Notes: generated by a model not told the origin, from the sequence alone. 64,000 bases of DNA from Schlegelella_A sp036263655 (GCA_036263655.1 DATAGP010000038.1:73756-137755); one strand, 5' to 3'; shown: positions 17,192 to 26,022, numbered from the stretch's first letter. Numbers and translations are program-made.

Positions 17192-17940
17192 TCCGGCTGT
17201 CCGGTCCAGCGCCGCCAATGGGGCAGGCTCGCGTGATCGGTGAGATCCACGTGCAAGGGCGTGATGGACACGACCCCGTTCGCGGTGGCGTGGAAGTCGG
17301 TCCCGGGACCGGCCTCACGGGCATCGCCGGCTGGCCCGATCCAGTACAGCGGCTCGCCGCGCGGACTCATCTGGCGGATGACCGGCTCGCTCGCGTGCCG
17401 TCGCCCGAGCCGCGTGACGCGGCGCGGCAGGATGTCCGCGTCGGGCCGGTTGGGGATGTTGACGTTCAGCAGGTAGTTCGCCTGCTGGGGCGGCTCGCGC
17501 AGCACGTGCTCGATGACGCTGCGCGCCAGACGACCGGCGGCGTCCAGGTGGGCCCAGCCCTTCTCGACCTGCGAGAACGCGATCGCCGGAATGCCGAAGA
17601 GATGTCCCTCCATGGCGGCGGCGACGGTGCCCGAATAGAGCGTGTCCTCGCCCATGTTGGCGCCTTGATTGATGCCCGATACCACCAGATCCGGCCGGCG
17701 CTCGAGGAGACCCGACAAGGCGAGGTGAACGCAGTCGGACGGCGTGCCGTTGATGTAGAGATGCCCGTTCGCGGCCGTGTAGACGGTGAGGCCGCGATTG
17801 AGCGTCAGGGAGTTGGACGTGCCGCTCGCGTTCTGCTCCGGAGCGACGACATCGAGGTCGCCGAGGCCCTCGCAGGCCTGGACCAGCATGGCCAGCCCCG
17901 GTGCCAGGTAGCCGTCATCGTTGGCAATGAGGATTCGCAT
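17188..17940 (-). CDS. surE: 5'/3'-nucleotidase SurE
   Basis: A stationary-phase survival nucleotidase with 250 residues, a normal length. The metal site begins MRILIANDDGY (Asp8, Asp9), followed by PEQNASGTSNSLTL and VSGINQGANMGEDTLYSGTV, all SurE signatures. ATG at 17940 begins exactly with the conserved N-terminus. It is the first gene of the surE-pcm-nlpD unit and divergent from the oxidoreductase gene at 18050. Confidence 0.96.
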   Translation of the reverse strand: MRILIANDDGYLAPGLAMLVQACEGLGDLDVVAPEQNASGTSNSLTLNRGLTVYTAANGHLYINGTPSDCVHLALSGLLERRPDLVVSGINQGANMGEDTLYSGTVAAAMEGHLFGIPAIAFSQVEKGWAHLDAAGRLARSVIEHVLREPPQQANYLLNVNIPNRPDADILPRRVTRLGRRHASEPVIRQMSPRGEPLYWIGPAGDAREAGPGTDFHATANGVVSITPLHVDLTDHASLPHWRRWTGQPE

Positions 17941-18049
17941 CGCGAGATTGTAGGGACGCGTCCCGCGCGCGCGGTCTCGCGACCGCCCTCTGCGTATGAT
18001 CGTCCGCGCTCGTCGCGACTGCCGGCGAGCGCCATCGAAAGGCTTCCTC

Positions 18050-19027
18050 ATGCACGCTTGGCTTTGCGAGAACCCCACCGGTGTCGAGGCACTGCAGTGG
18101 AAGGAGCTTCCGACCCCCGAGCCGCAGCCCGGCGAGGTTCGGGTCGCGATCAAGGCCGCGAGCCTCAACTTCCCCGACCTGCTGATCGTCCAGAACAAGT
18201 ACCAGATGAAGCCGGCCCTGCCCTTCGTGCCTGGCTCGGAATACGCGGGCGTCGTCGAGGCCGTCGGTGATGGCGTGGGGCACCTCAAGGTCGGCGATCC
18301 GGTGGCGGCGTTCGCCGGCACCGGCGGCTTCGGCACGCATGCCGTCGTCAAGGCCAACCTCGTCATGCCGCTGCCCCCGGGCTTCGCTTTCGACGATGCC
18401 GCGGCCTTCATCCTGACCTACGGGACGACGCACCACGCCCTCGTCGACCGTGCTGCGCTCCAACGCGGCGAGACCCTGCTGGTGCTCGGCGCCGCCGGCG
18501 GCGTCGGCACGGCAGCGATCCAGATCGGCAAGATCATCGGCGCACGCGTCATCGCCGCCGCCTCGAGCGACGCGAAGTGCGCCCTGTGCCGCGAGATCGG
18601 CGCCGACGCGACCATCAACTACGGCAGCGCCGACGTGCGCGGCGAGATCAAGAAGCTCACCGACGGCAAAGGGCCCGACGTCGTCTACGACCCGGTGGGC
18701 GGGGACCTCGCCGAGCCGGTCTTCCGCTCGATCGGCTGGCGCGGCCGCTACCTCGTCGTCGGCTTCGCCCAGGGCGGCATACCGGCCCTGCCGCTCAACC
18801 TCGCCCTCCTCAAGGGCGCCTCGATCGTCGGCGTGTTCTGGGGCGAATTCGCGCGACGCGAGCCGGCTGCCAATGCTCGCGCGCTCGCCGAGCTCGCGGG
18901 GTGGTATGCCGGAGGGACGGTGAAGCCGGTGATCGACGCGCGCATGCCGATGCACGAGCTTCCGGCCGCCTACGCGCGCATGGCGAGCCGGCAGGTGCGC
19001 GGCAAGCTCGTGATGACGAACGGCTGA
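18050..19027 (+). CDS. Zinc-independent MDR oxidoreductase (NADPH:quinone oxidoreductase family)
   Basis: A medium-chain reductase of 325 residues without the catalytic zinc cysteines. The cofactor loop is GAAGGVGTAAIQIGK (about 147-161). The substrate-domain phrase LNFPDLLIVQNKYQMKPALP is typical of the quinone oxidoreductase-like group. The C-terminus is GKLVMTNG. A -10-like TATGAT sits at 17995-18000 without a good -35. In vivo substrate unknown. Confidence 0.88.
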   Translation: MHAWLCENPTGVEALQWKELPTPEPQPGEVRVAIKAASLNFPDLLIVQNKYQMKPALPFVPGSEYAGVVEAVGDGVGHLKVGDPVAAFAGTGGFGTHAVVKANLVMPLPPGFAFDDAAAFILTYGTTHHALVDRAALQRGETLLVLGAAGGVGTAAIQIGKIIGARVIAAASSDAKCALCREIGADATINYGSADVRGEIKKLTDGKGPDVVYDPVGGDLAEPVFRSIGWRGRYLVVGFAQGGIPALPLNLALLKGASIVGVFWGEFARREPAANARALAELAGWYAGGTVKPVIDARMPMHELPAAYARMASRQVRGKLVMTNG

Positions 19028-19156
19028 ACCACGGCCGCTCGTCCGCACGGCGGCGGCACTTCCGCACGGGGCATCGCGGCGTCCCGCAAACGGTCGATCG
19101 CGGCAGGAGAGCCTCTTATAGGCTCCTCTCGTGACCAACCGTATCCAGCCCGCCCC

Positions 19157-19432
19157 ATGAACACAGAGCCGATGCGCCTCGACGACGCCGGCGCGACATT
19201 CCCCTATGTCTACGAGACCCGCGAATGGCTGCACCGCTGCGCCAAGCGAATGCTCGAGCTCGATCCCGATCTCGACCCGGTGGCGGCCATGCACGTCGTC
19301 GACGGGATGGCGGTGAGCTCGCGCTGGCGGCTGATGCTGCCGGAGGCGGTCGCGGAAGCGCTCTACTCCGACTGCCAGTACGGCGGGCCGGCCTTCGGCT
19401 CGCGTGAAAGGCGCGACGACGACCCGTCGTGA
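19157..19432 (+). CDS. Small hypothetical protein
   Basis: A 91-residue soluble protein beginning MNTEPMRLDDAGATFPYVYE. The middle (EWLHRCAKRMLELDPDLDPV, then MHVVDGMAVSSRWRLMLPEAVAEAL) looks helical and well ordered, and codon use fits the neighbours, so it is likely real. I do not recognise a family. An imperfect hairpin (GAGAGCC...GGCTCCTC) containing a -10-like TTATAG lies about 40 bases upstream, around 19108-19132. Confidence 0.6.
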   Translation: MNTEPMRLDDAGATFPYVYETREWLHRCAKRMLELDPDLDPVAAMHVVDGMAVSSRWRLMLPEAVAEALYSDCQYGGPAFGSRERRDDDPS

Positions 19433-19559
19433 TCCGTTACCGCTGCGTTACGCCCCGGCAGCGCGCCGGTCTACAAAATCACGGCGTGCGCCAACACGGA
19501 CGCGAGCCGGCACGGCACAGTTCTTCGACGCACTTCTGCGGCAGCCCGGAGCCTCATCC

Positions 19560-19817
19560 ATGAAGATCATTTCAGCCACGCTCATATGCACGGCCTTCCT
19601 CATCGCCGGCGCTGCCGGCGCGGCGAACGTCCCTGTCCCTCCGGCGAAGAAGGCCACCGCGGCCGAGCCCGCCGCAGTTCCAGGCGCGAAGACCGTCAAG
19701 GGCGAAGGCGCCGCGCCGAAGAAGACGGGCGCCGCGCCGGCGAGCGAAGCCCTCACCGATCCCTACTCCACGCCGCTTCTCCTCAACGCACGGCCGTTGT
19801 CGGTCGGCCGTCCTTGA
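19560..19817 (+). CDS. Small exported protein 1 of a tandem pair
   Basis: An 85-residue protein with a clear signal peptide: MKIISATLICTAFLIAGAAG, with a likely cut after GAA before NVPVP. The mature part is rich in Lys, Ala and Pro, and ends with PLLLNARPLSVGRP. GGAG lies 8 bases before the ATG. Its signal-peptide exit (GAAGAANVPVP) and C-terminal pattern (P-LL-NA-P) recur in the next gene. Function unknown; probably a small periplasmic protein. Confidence 0.65.
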   Translation: MKIISATLICTAFLIAGAAGAANVPVPPAKKATAAEPAAVPGAKTVKGEGAAPKKTGAAPASEALTDPYSTPLLLNARPLSVGRP

Positions 19818-20062
19818 AAGGCGCGCTCGCGATCGCGGCATTGCTGTGCGGCGGTGCCGCCGGCGCGGCCGACGTCTTCGTGCCCGCGCATCGGACGCGC
19901 GACGGCAGCTACGTGCCGCCGAACGTCGCGCCGAATTCGGCCGGCTCGTATCTCGCCCGCCGGCCCGGGAAAGGCGCCGCGACGCGCAGTGTCAGTTCAC
20001 GCCAGGCGCCTCCGGCCCTGGTGCCGCCGCTGCTCGCCAACGCACAGCCGATCCGGCGATAG
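19814..20062 (+). CDS. Small exported protein 2 of a tandem pair, TTG start
   Basis: An 82-residue exported protein. The TTG at 19814 overlaps the previous stop as TTGA. The signal peptide KGALAIAALLCGGAAGAA is followed by DVFVPAHRTRDGSYVPPNVAP, reminiscent of small Burkholderiales exported proteins with an RDGTYV motif. It ends PPLLANAQPIRR, parallel to the PLLLNARP of its neighbour. No ATG is available in this frame. Function unknown. Confidence 0.6.
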   Translation: MKGALAIAALLCGGAAGAADVFVPAHRTRDGSYVPPNVAPNSAGSYLARRPGKGAATRSVSSRQAPPALVPPLLANAQPIRR

Positions 20063-20076
20063 TCGTCGGCGTCGCT

Positions 20077-20116
20077 CACCAAGCAGAACGGCCCCGAGGG
20101 GCCGTTCTGCTTGGTG
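20077..20116. terminator. Perfect 19-bp inverted repeat between exported pair and tRNA-His
   Basis: Positions 20077-20095 are exactly reverse-complementary to 20098-20116, with only GA between, forming a long GC-rich hairpin. It ends 4 bases beyond the CCA end of tRNA-His and starts 15 bases after the preceding stop codon, so it probably separates converging transcripts. No T-run is present on either side. Confidence 0.6.
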
Positions 20117-20119
20117 AAG

Positions 20120-20196
20120 TGGGGTGGCTGATGGGGCTCGAACCCACGACAACAGGAATCACAATCCTGGACTCTACCAACTGAGCTACAGCCACC
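20120..20196 (-). tRNA. tRNA-His (GTG)
   Basis: Read on the minus strand it begins GGTGGCTGTAGCTCAGTTGG and has the anticodon loop TTGTGAT with anticodon GTG. The extra 5' G at 20196 (G-1) pairs opposite C73, the histidine identity element. The CCA end is encoded (20122-20120). The TPsiC arm reads GTGGGTTCGAACCCCAT. It is 29 bases downstream of ppiD. Confidence 0.97.
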
Positions 20197-20225
20197 GCCG
20201 AAGCTCGAAGTATAGCGACGGGCCC

Positions 20226-22145
20226 TCAGCGCGGCTCGCTGGCGGCAGGCTCCGACGAGGCCGCCGCCTTGTCGTTGATGGACACCTTGTGACGCGCCTT
20301 CAAGGCCGCGTAGTAGGCCTGCGATTCGGCGTCGCCCCAGACCTGCGCGTACTGCGCCTTGGCCTTCTCGGGGTCGGCGACGCTCGGGTCGCGGCCCCAG
20401 ATCTTCGTGATCTTCGCGACGGCGTAACCCTGGTCGCCAAGCTCGACGCCGACGAACGCCGGCAGCGCGGTCACGGGAGCCTTCAGCACGGCCTCGAGAA
20501 GCTGCGGCGGAAGATCGCGGCCCTGGGCACGGGAGACGATCAGCGTCGAATCGGAGAGCGCCGTCGACGGCGCCGCGCGCACGGCGGCCAGGCGCTCCGT
20601 GCCGAGCTTCCTGGCGGCCGCCGTCGCCTGGAGCAAGGCCAGCTGCTGTCGCACCCTGTCCTTCACCTGAGCGAGCGGCAACTGCTGCGCAGGGACGTAC
20701 TGGACGACGCGCCCCGCCGCCAGCTGGTTGGCGCCGATGTCGATGGCCTTGGTGTTGCGTTTCTCGCGGAGCACCTCCTCCGCGAACAGCGCCTCCAGGA
20801 ATTTCGCGTTGGCGAGCGGGCCCTGCACGTTCGGACCGGGCGTGCGCGTGACCTGCTGCGCCGTGCGGATCTCGAGCTTCCACTTGTCGGCCGCCGGCTT
20901 CAGGCTGTCGGCCTGCTCGTACACGGTGTCGCCGAACTCGACCGCCGCATCGGCAAAGCGTTTCTGCGCGAGCTGGTCACGGACCTCCGCCTCGAGCTCG
21001 GCGCGCACCGATTCGAAGCTGCGCTTGTCGCCACCGCGCGTCCCCGTGACCTGGATGATGTGGAAGCCGAAGCTGCTCTCGACGACGCCGCTGATGTCGC
21101 CCGGCTTCATCTCGAAGGCTCCGTCCAGCCCCTCGATCGCGCCCTTGGCGAAGAAGTCGAGGTCGCCGCCCTTGGCCGCCGACCCTTCGTCCTGCGAGTG
21201 CTTGCGGGCGATGTCCGCGAAGGCGGCTGGGTTCTTGCGCACCTCCGCGAGCAGCGCCTCCGCCTTCGACCGCGCCTGGTCGCGCTCGGCCTTGGGCGCA
21301 TTCTTGTCGGCCGCGATCAGGATGTGGCTGGCCCGCCGCTCCTCGGTGGACGTGTAGCGCTTCTCGTTCTGCGCATAGTGCTTGCGCAGCTCGTCCTCGG
21401 TGATCGCGACGCCCTTCTTCAGCGCCTCGAGATCGAGCACGACGTACTCGACCGTTGCCTGCTCGGGCGCCCTGAACTGGGCGGCGTTCGCCGGATCCTT
21501 GTAGAAGGCCTCGACCTCCGCATCCGTGGGCTGGGTCTTTGCGAGCTGGTCCTTGACCTCGAACCGCTGCACCTGGACCTCGCGCTGCTGGAACATGGCG
21601 TCGAGCGCCGCCGACGCCGCCGCGGCCGGGGCGAGCACCGAGTCCGTGAGCGGCTGCTGCACCTGTCGCCGCGAGATGTCCTGGCGCAGGCGCTCCGCGA
21701 AGGCTTCCGACGACATCCCGACCGACGCCAGCACGTCGCGATTGACGCTGCCGTCGGGGTTGCGCAGCTGCGCGAACTCGGGGTCGCTCTTGAACAGCCG
21801 CTCGAGCCGCTCGTCGCTCGTCACGAGGTGGAGCTTGTCGGCGGCGGCCAGCATGAGCCGCTCGCGGATGAGGTTCTCCAGCGCAAGGCCGCGCATCTCG
21901 GGGGTGTCGAACAGCTTCGCATCGAGATTCGGCATCTGACGGCGTGCCCGCTCGATGCGCTCCCGGATGGAGTTGTCGAGCTCGGCCGTCGTGATCGACT
22001 GGCCTGCGACCTTGGCGACCACCTGCTGCTGCTCGGCGTTGAAGCCGCTGTAGCCCTGGATCCCGAAGAACACGAACGACGGGAAGATCAGCAGCACCAG
22101 CAGGAACTGCAGGGCACGCGTGTGGCGGCGGAGGAAGTCGAACAT
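20226..22145 (-). CDS. ppiD: Membrane-anchored peptidyl-prolyl isomerase/chaperone PpiD
   Basis: A periplasmic folding factor attached to the inner membrane, 639 residues. The N-terminal anchor is at about 11-30 (ALQFLLVLLIFPSFVFFGI). A SurA-like N domain follows, and one parvulin domain covers about 268-365 (RASHILIA, then GGDLDFFAKG and FGFHIIQVTG). The C-terminal region is charged and helical. It lies between tRNA-Val and tRNA-His downstream of hupB, the usual betaproteobacterial setting. Confidence 0.95.
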   Translation of the reverse strand: MFDFLRRHTRALQFLLVLLIFPSFVFFGIQGYSGFNAEQQQVVAKVAGQSITTAELDNSIRERIERARRQMPNLDAKLFDTPEMRGLALENLIRERLMLAAADKLHLVTSDERLERLFKSDPEFAQLRNPDGSVNRDVLASVGMSSEAFAERLRQDISRRQVQQPLTDSVLAPAAAASAALDAMFQQREVQVQRFEVKDQLAKTQPTDAEVEAFYKDPANAAQFRAPEQATVEYVVLDLEALKKGVAITEDELRKHYAQNEKRYTSTEERRASHILIAADKNAPKAERDQARSKAEALLAEVRKNPAAFADIARKHSQDEGSAAKGGDLDFFAKGAIEGLDGAFEMKPGDISGVVESSFGFHIIQVTGTRGGDKRSFESVRAELEAEVRDQLAQKRFADAAVEFGDTVYEQADSLKPAADKWKLEIRTAQQVTRTPGPNVQGPLANAKFLEALFAEEVLREKRNTKAIDIGANQLAAGRVVQYVPAQQLPLAQVKDRVRQQLALLQATAAARKLGTERLAAVRAAPSTALSDSTLIVSRAQGRDLPPQLLEAVLKAPVTALPAFVGVELGDQGYAVAKITKIWGRDPSVADPEKAKAQYAQVWGDAESQAYYAALKARHKVSINDKAAASSEPAASEPR

Positions 22146-22246
22146 GGACGCTCGGATGGAGAAAAGGCGAACCGTGGTTCGCCTTCGTTCGGGGGTCGGA
22201 ATTCTAGCCGAGCGCCGCTGCCGAGCGCTTCCGTCGGCAGGGGTAT

Positions 22247-22322
22247 TGGTGGGTGCTGAGGGGCTCGAACCCCCGACCTACGCCTTGTAAGGGCGCCGCT
22301 CTACCAGCTGAGCTAAGCACCC
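22247..22322 (-). tRNA. tRNA-Val (TAC)
   Basis: Minus-strand sequence begins GGGTGCTTAGCTCAGCTGGT; the anticodon loop CTTACAA gives anticodon TAC. Acceptor stem GGGTGCT pairs with AGCACCC, and the CCA end is encoded at 22249-22247. Length is 76 bases with a canonical D arm and TPsiC arm. Confidence 0.97.
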
Positions 22323-22351
22323 GCGAGCCGCCGGCAATCAGCGGTGCAGGA

Positions 22352-22624
22352 TCAGTTGAGGGCGTCTTTCAGTGCCTTGCCCGGACGGAACTTCGGAATC
22401 TTGGCCGCCTTGATCTTGATGGCTGCTCCGGTGCGCGGATTGCGCCCCGAGCGAGCGGCGCGCCTGCCGACGCTGAACGTGCCGAAACCGACGAGCGAAA
22501 CCGTGTTGTTCTTCTTCAGGCTGGTCTTGACGCCGCCGATCACGGCCTCGAGGGCGCGCGACGCCGCCGCCTTCGAGATGTCTGCCTGCGTGGCGATGTG
22601 CTCGATCAGTTCCGTTTTGTTCAC
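22352..22624 (-). CDS. hupB: DNA-binding protein HU-beta
   Basis: A histone-like nucleoid protein of exactly 90 residues, starting from GTG at 22624: VNKTELIEHIATQADISKAA. The conserved beta-arm GRNPRTGAAIKIKAAKIPKF is present (about 59-78). A longer upstream frame is rejected because HU begins at this residue. It is transcribed from a strong promoter about 90 bases upstream and followed by tRNA-Val and ppiD. Confidence 0.97.
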   Translation of the reverse strand: MNKTELIEHIATQADISKAAASRALEAVIGGVKTSLKKNNTVSLVGFGTFSVGRRAARSGRNPRTGAAIKIKAAKIPKFRPGKALKDALN

Positions 22625-22712
22625 GTAGGTTTCCCCCTCAGGAAAAGCGATGACTCTGCCGGCTTCGTTCGTGGGACCGTGCGGCATCACGTGTGCGCGC
22701 CGAGGCGAAACG

Positions 22713-22741
22713 ATTACAGCGTTGCGATTCTTCAGTGTCAA
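22713..22741 (-). promoter_or_regulatory. Sigma-70 promoter of hupB
   Basis: On the minus strand a perfect TTGACA (22741-22736) is followed after exactly 17 bases by TGTAAT (22718-22713). The -10 lies about 89 bases before the GTG start, leaving a leader of roughly 80 bases. This is the best promoter match I found in the window. Confidence 0.72.
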
Positions 22742-22859
22742 GCAGGGTTGCCGCCTCAATTTGCACCGCGCATCGGGAATTGGCTCGCGTTGCCAGACAT
22801 CCCCTCTTGACACCCTTGCGTGCGCGCTACGACCGACCAAGCTCGGGCCTGCGGCGCGC

Positions 22860-23939
22860 TCATCCTCGAAGCGCCTCGGCGATGGCACGGCCCATGTCCA
22901 CGGTCGACGCCTTGCCGCCGAGATCGGCCGTCTTCGGCCCTTGTCCGCGCGGATCGAGAACAGCCTCGATGGCCTCGATCACGGCGTCGTGCGCGTCGCG
23001 GTGGCCGAGGAAGTCGAGCATCAGCGCAGCCGACCAGATCTGCCCGATGGGGTTGGCAATGCCGCGCCCGGCGATGTCCGGTGCCGAGCCGTGCACCGGC
23101 TCGAAGAGCGACGGATGCTCGCGCGTCGGGTTGATGTTGGCCGAGGGCGCGATGCCGATCGTGCCCGTGCAGGCAGGTCCCAGATCGCTGAGGATGTCGC
23201 CGAACAGGTTGCTCGCGACGACCGTGTCGAACATCTGCGGACGCTGCACGAAATGCGCCGTGAGGATGTCGATGTGGAAGCGGTCCACGCGCACGGCCGG
23301 GAAGCGCGCCGCCATCGCCTCGACGCGCTCGTCCCAGTACGGCATGGTGATCGCGATGCCGTTCGACTTGGTCGCCGAGGTCAGGTGCTTCTTCGGCCGC
23401 GATGCCGCCAGCTCGAACGCGTACTTCAGGACGCGGTCGACGCCGACGCGCGACATCACCGTCTCCTGGACGACGACCTCGCGCTCGGTGCCCTCGAACA
23501 TGCGGCCGCCGATGCTGGAGTACTCGCCTTCGGTGTTCTCGCGCACGATCATCATGTCGATGTCGCCCGGCGCCAGGCCGGCGAGCGGCGAGCGCACACC
23601 GGGCATCAGGCGCGCCGGCCGCAGGTTGACGAAGAGGTCGAAGTCGCGCCTGAACTTCAGGAGCGAACCCCACAGCGACACGTGGTCCGGCATCTTCTCG
23701 GGCCAGCCCACGGCGCCGAAGAGGATGGCGTCGTGCCCGCCGATCTGTTCCTTCCAGTCCGCCGGCATCATCGTCCCGTGCCGCTCGAAGTACGGCCACG
23801 ACGCGAAGTCGAAGTGATCGAACGCGAGCGGGATCGAGAACCGCGTGGCGGCGGCCTCGAGCACACGCAAGCCCTCGGGCATCACCTCGGTGCCGATGCC
23901 GTCGCCGGGGATGACGGCGATTCGATGCGTCTTGCTCAA
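22860..23939 (-). CDS. Tartrate/D-malate dehydrogenase-like (isopropylmalate dehydrogenase superfamily)
   Basis: An NAD-dependent beta-decarboxylating dehydrogenase of 359 residues. IAVIPGDGIGTEVMPEGLRVL opens the protein, IVRENTEGEYSSIGG is the substrate loop typical of the TtuC/DmlA branch, and EPVHGSAPDIAGRGIANPIG is the cofactor region. Start is TTG at 23939 (TTGAGCAAGACG), with GGAG 8 bases upstream and TTGA overlap with the transporter stop. LeuB is less likely because of the SSIGG loop. The exact substrate (tartrate or D-malate) is open. Confidence 0.85.
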   Translation of the reverse strand: MSKTHRIAVIPGDGIGTEVMPEGLRVLEAAATRFSIPLAFDHFDFASWPYFERHGTMMPADWKEQIGGHDAILFGAVGWPEKMPDHVSLWGSLLKFRRDFDLFVNLRPARLMPGVRSPLAGLAPGDIDMMIVRENTEGEYSSIGGRMFEGTEREVVVQETVMSRVGVDRVLKYAFELAASRPKKHLTSATKSNGIAITMPYWDERVEAMAARFPAVRVDRFHIDILTAHFVQRPQMFDTVVASNLFGDILSDLGPACTGTIGIAPSANINPTREHPSLFEPVHGSAPDIAGRGIANPIGQIWSAALMLDFLGHRDAHDAVIEAIEAVLDPRGQGPKTADLGGKASTVDMGRAIAEALRG

Positions 23940-24877
23940 GGGGGTGTCTCCTTCGCTGTGAGGGGTCGGGGCGCTCGCACGACGAGGGCGACGCCAGCCA
24001 CCGTGAGGGCCATGCCGAGCATCATCAGAGGCGTGAACGACTCGCCGAACAAAGCCCACGCCATCAGTGCGGTGCAGGGCGGAACGAGGTAGAGCAGGCT
24101 CGTCACGGCCGTCGCCTCGCCGCGCTGGATGAGCAGGTACAGCAGCGAGCTGCCGCCGAGGGTCAGTGCCCCGACCGACCAGGCCATGGCGATCGCCAGA
24201 TCGGGGTGCCATCGCATGACACCGGGCTCGAGAAGGGCGAACGGCAGGCAGACGACGATGCCCGCGAGCATCTGCACGGCGCTTGCCGAGCGCACGTCGC
24301 AGGGCGCGACGAAGCGCTTCTGGTAGAGCGTGCCGATGGTGATGCTGAAGAGCGCCACCGTCGCCATCGCCAGGTTGCGCGCGGTGACCTCGCCGATGCC
24401 GAGCTTGCCCCAGACGACCAGCGCCAGCCCCGCGAAGCCGAGCACCAGCCCGAGCCATCTCCGCTTGGACAGGCCGGGCGCGTCGGCCGAGGCCGCGCCG
24501 CGCGAGATCCAGAGGGCCGTGAGCACCGGCTGCAAGCCGACGAGCAGCGCCACCGTGCCGGCGCCGAGCCCGTCGCGGATGGCGGCCCACACGCCGCCGA
24601 GGTAGCCCGCCTGCATGAACGCGCCGGTCACGAGGAGGTGCCCCCACTGCACCCGGCCCTGTGGCCACGCGGCGTGGACGACGGCGATCCAGACGGCGAA
24701 GCAGATCGCAGAGAGGCCGAAGCGGACCAGCAGGAAGCTGAACGGCGGCGAGTGCGGCATGGCCAGCCGTGCCACCACGAATCCGGTCGCCCAGATGACG
24801 ACGAACAGCCAAGGCATGGCGCTGACGAACGCATCGCGCCGTGCGCTCGCCGACCCGGCGCTAGCGGACACGGGCAC
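23936..24877 (-). CDS. EamA-family (DMT) membrane transporter
   Basis: A 313-residue inner-membrane protein with about ten hydrophobic segments arranged as two EamA repeats, beginning AMPWLFVVIWATGFVVARLA and ending AGVALVVRAP. DMT transporters export or exchange amino acids and other metabolites. The substrate is unknown, but TTGA coupling to the downstream hydroxyacid dehydrogenase suggests a shared organic-acid role. Its first 17 bases overlap the end of pgsA. Confidence 0.85.
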   Translation of the reverse strand: MPVSASAGSASARRDAFVSAMPWLFVVIWATGFVVARLAMPHSPPFSFLLVRFGLSAICFAVWIAVVHAAWPQGRVQWGHLLVTGAFMQAGYLGGVWAAIRDGLGAGTVALLVGLQPVLTALWISRGAASADAPGLSKRRWLGLVLGFAGLALVVWGKLGIGEVTARNLAMATVALFSITIGTLYQKRFVAPCDVRSASAVQMLAGIVVCLPFALLEPGVMRWHPDLAIAMAWSVGALTLGGSSLLYLLIQRGEATAVTSLLYLVPPCTALMAWALFGESFTPLMMLGMALTVAGVALVVRAPRPLTAKETPP

Positions 24878-25427
24878 GGATTTCCGGCAAGGCCTTCTGC
24901 AGGTAATAGACCATCGACCAGATCGTCAGCACGGCGGCCACCACGATCAGCACCGTGCCCCACCAGGCCGTGTCGATGAGCCCGAAGAGCCGCCCGTGGT
25001 ACAGCAGGAAGGGAATGGCGATCATCTGCACCACCGTCTTCAGCTTGCCGAGGACGTGCACCGCGACGCTGCGCGAGGCGCCGATCTGCGCCATCCACTC
25101 GCGCAAGGCCGAGATCGCGATCTCGCGGCCGATGATCACCAGGGCGATGAGCGCGTCGAGTCGGTGCAGGTGGACGAGCACCAGAAGCGCGGCGGTCACC
25201 AGGAACTTGTCGGCCACCGGGTCGAGGAACGCGCCGAACGAGGACGTGAGATTGAGCTTGCGGGCGAGATAGCCGTCGAGCCAGTCGGTTGCGGCGAAGA
25301 GGATGAAGAGCGTCGTGCCGACGATGTTCTGCGTCTCGACCGGCAGGTTCGTGTAGTACACCCCGACGACGAGCGGTATCGCGACGATGCGGGCCCAGGT
25401 CAGCAGCGTCGGCAGGTTGAAGAACAT
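24861..25427 (-). CDS. pgsA: CDP-diacylglycerol-glycerol-3-phosphate 3-phosphatidyltransferase
   Basis: Makes phosphatidylglycerolphosphate for PG and cardiolipin synthesis. It is a membrane protein of 188 residues. The CDP-alcohol phosphotransferase signature is intact: DWLDGYLARKLNLTSSFGAF with DPVADK (about 48-73). It begins MFFNLPTLLTWARI, which fixes the ATG at 25427. Its proximity to uvrC is common in proteobacteria. Confidence 0.95.
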   Translation of the reverse strand: MFFNLPTLLTWARIVAIPLVVGVYYTNLPVETQNIVGTTLFILFAATDWLDGYLARKLNLTSSFGAFLDPVADKFLVTAALLVLVHLHRLDALIALVIIGREIAISALREWMAQIGASRSVAVHVLGKLKTVVQMIAIPFLLYHGRLFGLIDTAWWGTVLIVVAAVLTIWSMVYYLQKALPEIRARVR

Positions 25428-25470
25428 CGGGAGATTGTGCCCACGGTCCGGCGCCGAGGGCGCCCGGGGG

Positions 25471-26022
25471 CTAGTTGTCGAGCGTGCGGGGCTTGAACTT
25501 GCGATCGTCGTCGAACAGGAAGGTCTCGACGAACTTCCACGGCCGCGGCAGGTGGGACACGTCGCCGTACGGGCCGGCGCGATGGATCGCGTCGGTGGCG
25601 ATGCGCAGCGTGTCCTTGGCCTGGCGCGGCTCGCGCAAGGTCACGATGCGGCGGACGCTGCCGTCGCGGTTCAGCTCGACCTCGAGGACCGGGATCGCCA
25701 GCAGCTGGTCGGGCACCTTGCCCATGTAGGTGATGCCGGGGTTGGCGGCGACGAGGCGAAGCGCCGCCTGGCGCCGAACCTCGGTCCAGTTGCGCATGGT
25801 CGCGGGAGCAGCCAGGCGAGCGCTGTCCGGCCGAGCGGCGGCGACCACCGGCGGCGGAACGGCAGCCGGCTCGCGGGACTGCTCGCGCGACTGCTCGACC
25901 GGCGGCGCCGACGGAAGCGTCTCACCCGGAGCCCGGTCGGAAGACGGCGACGAGCAGGCTGCCACCAGGGCGCAGCAGACCACCGCCAGTCGACGGACGC
26001 CCACGAATTCAGTGCAAGGCAC
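25471..26022 (-). CDS. Putative lipoprotein with TonB C-terminal-like domain
   Basis: A 183-residue protein with an N-terminal hydrophobic stretch and lipobox LVAAC (cysteine near residue 23), a Ser/Pro/Ala linker, then a TonB_C-like fold (VLEVELNRDGSVRRIVTLRE, then WKFVETFLFDDDRKFK). GTG at 26022 has AGAGGAG seven bases upstream and overlaps uvrC by 14 bases; a GTG at 26004 lacks such a site. It resembles the exported protein at 51529-51984. Function unknown; such proteins are often found after uvrC in Burkholderiales. Confidence 0.7.
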   Translation of the reverse strand: MPCTEFVGVRRLAVVCCALVAACSSPSSDRAPGETLPSAPPVEQSREQSREPAAVPPPVVAAARPDSARLAAPATMRNWTEVRRQAALRLVAANPGITYMGKVPDQLLAIPVLEVELNRDGSVRRIVTLREPRQAKDTLRIATDAIHRAGPYGDVSHLPRPWKFVETFLFDDDRKFKPRTLDN

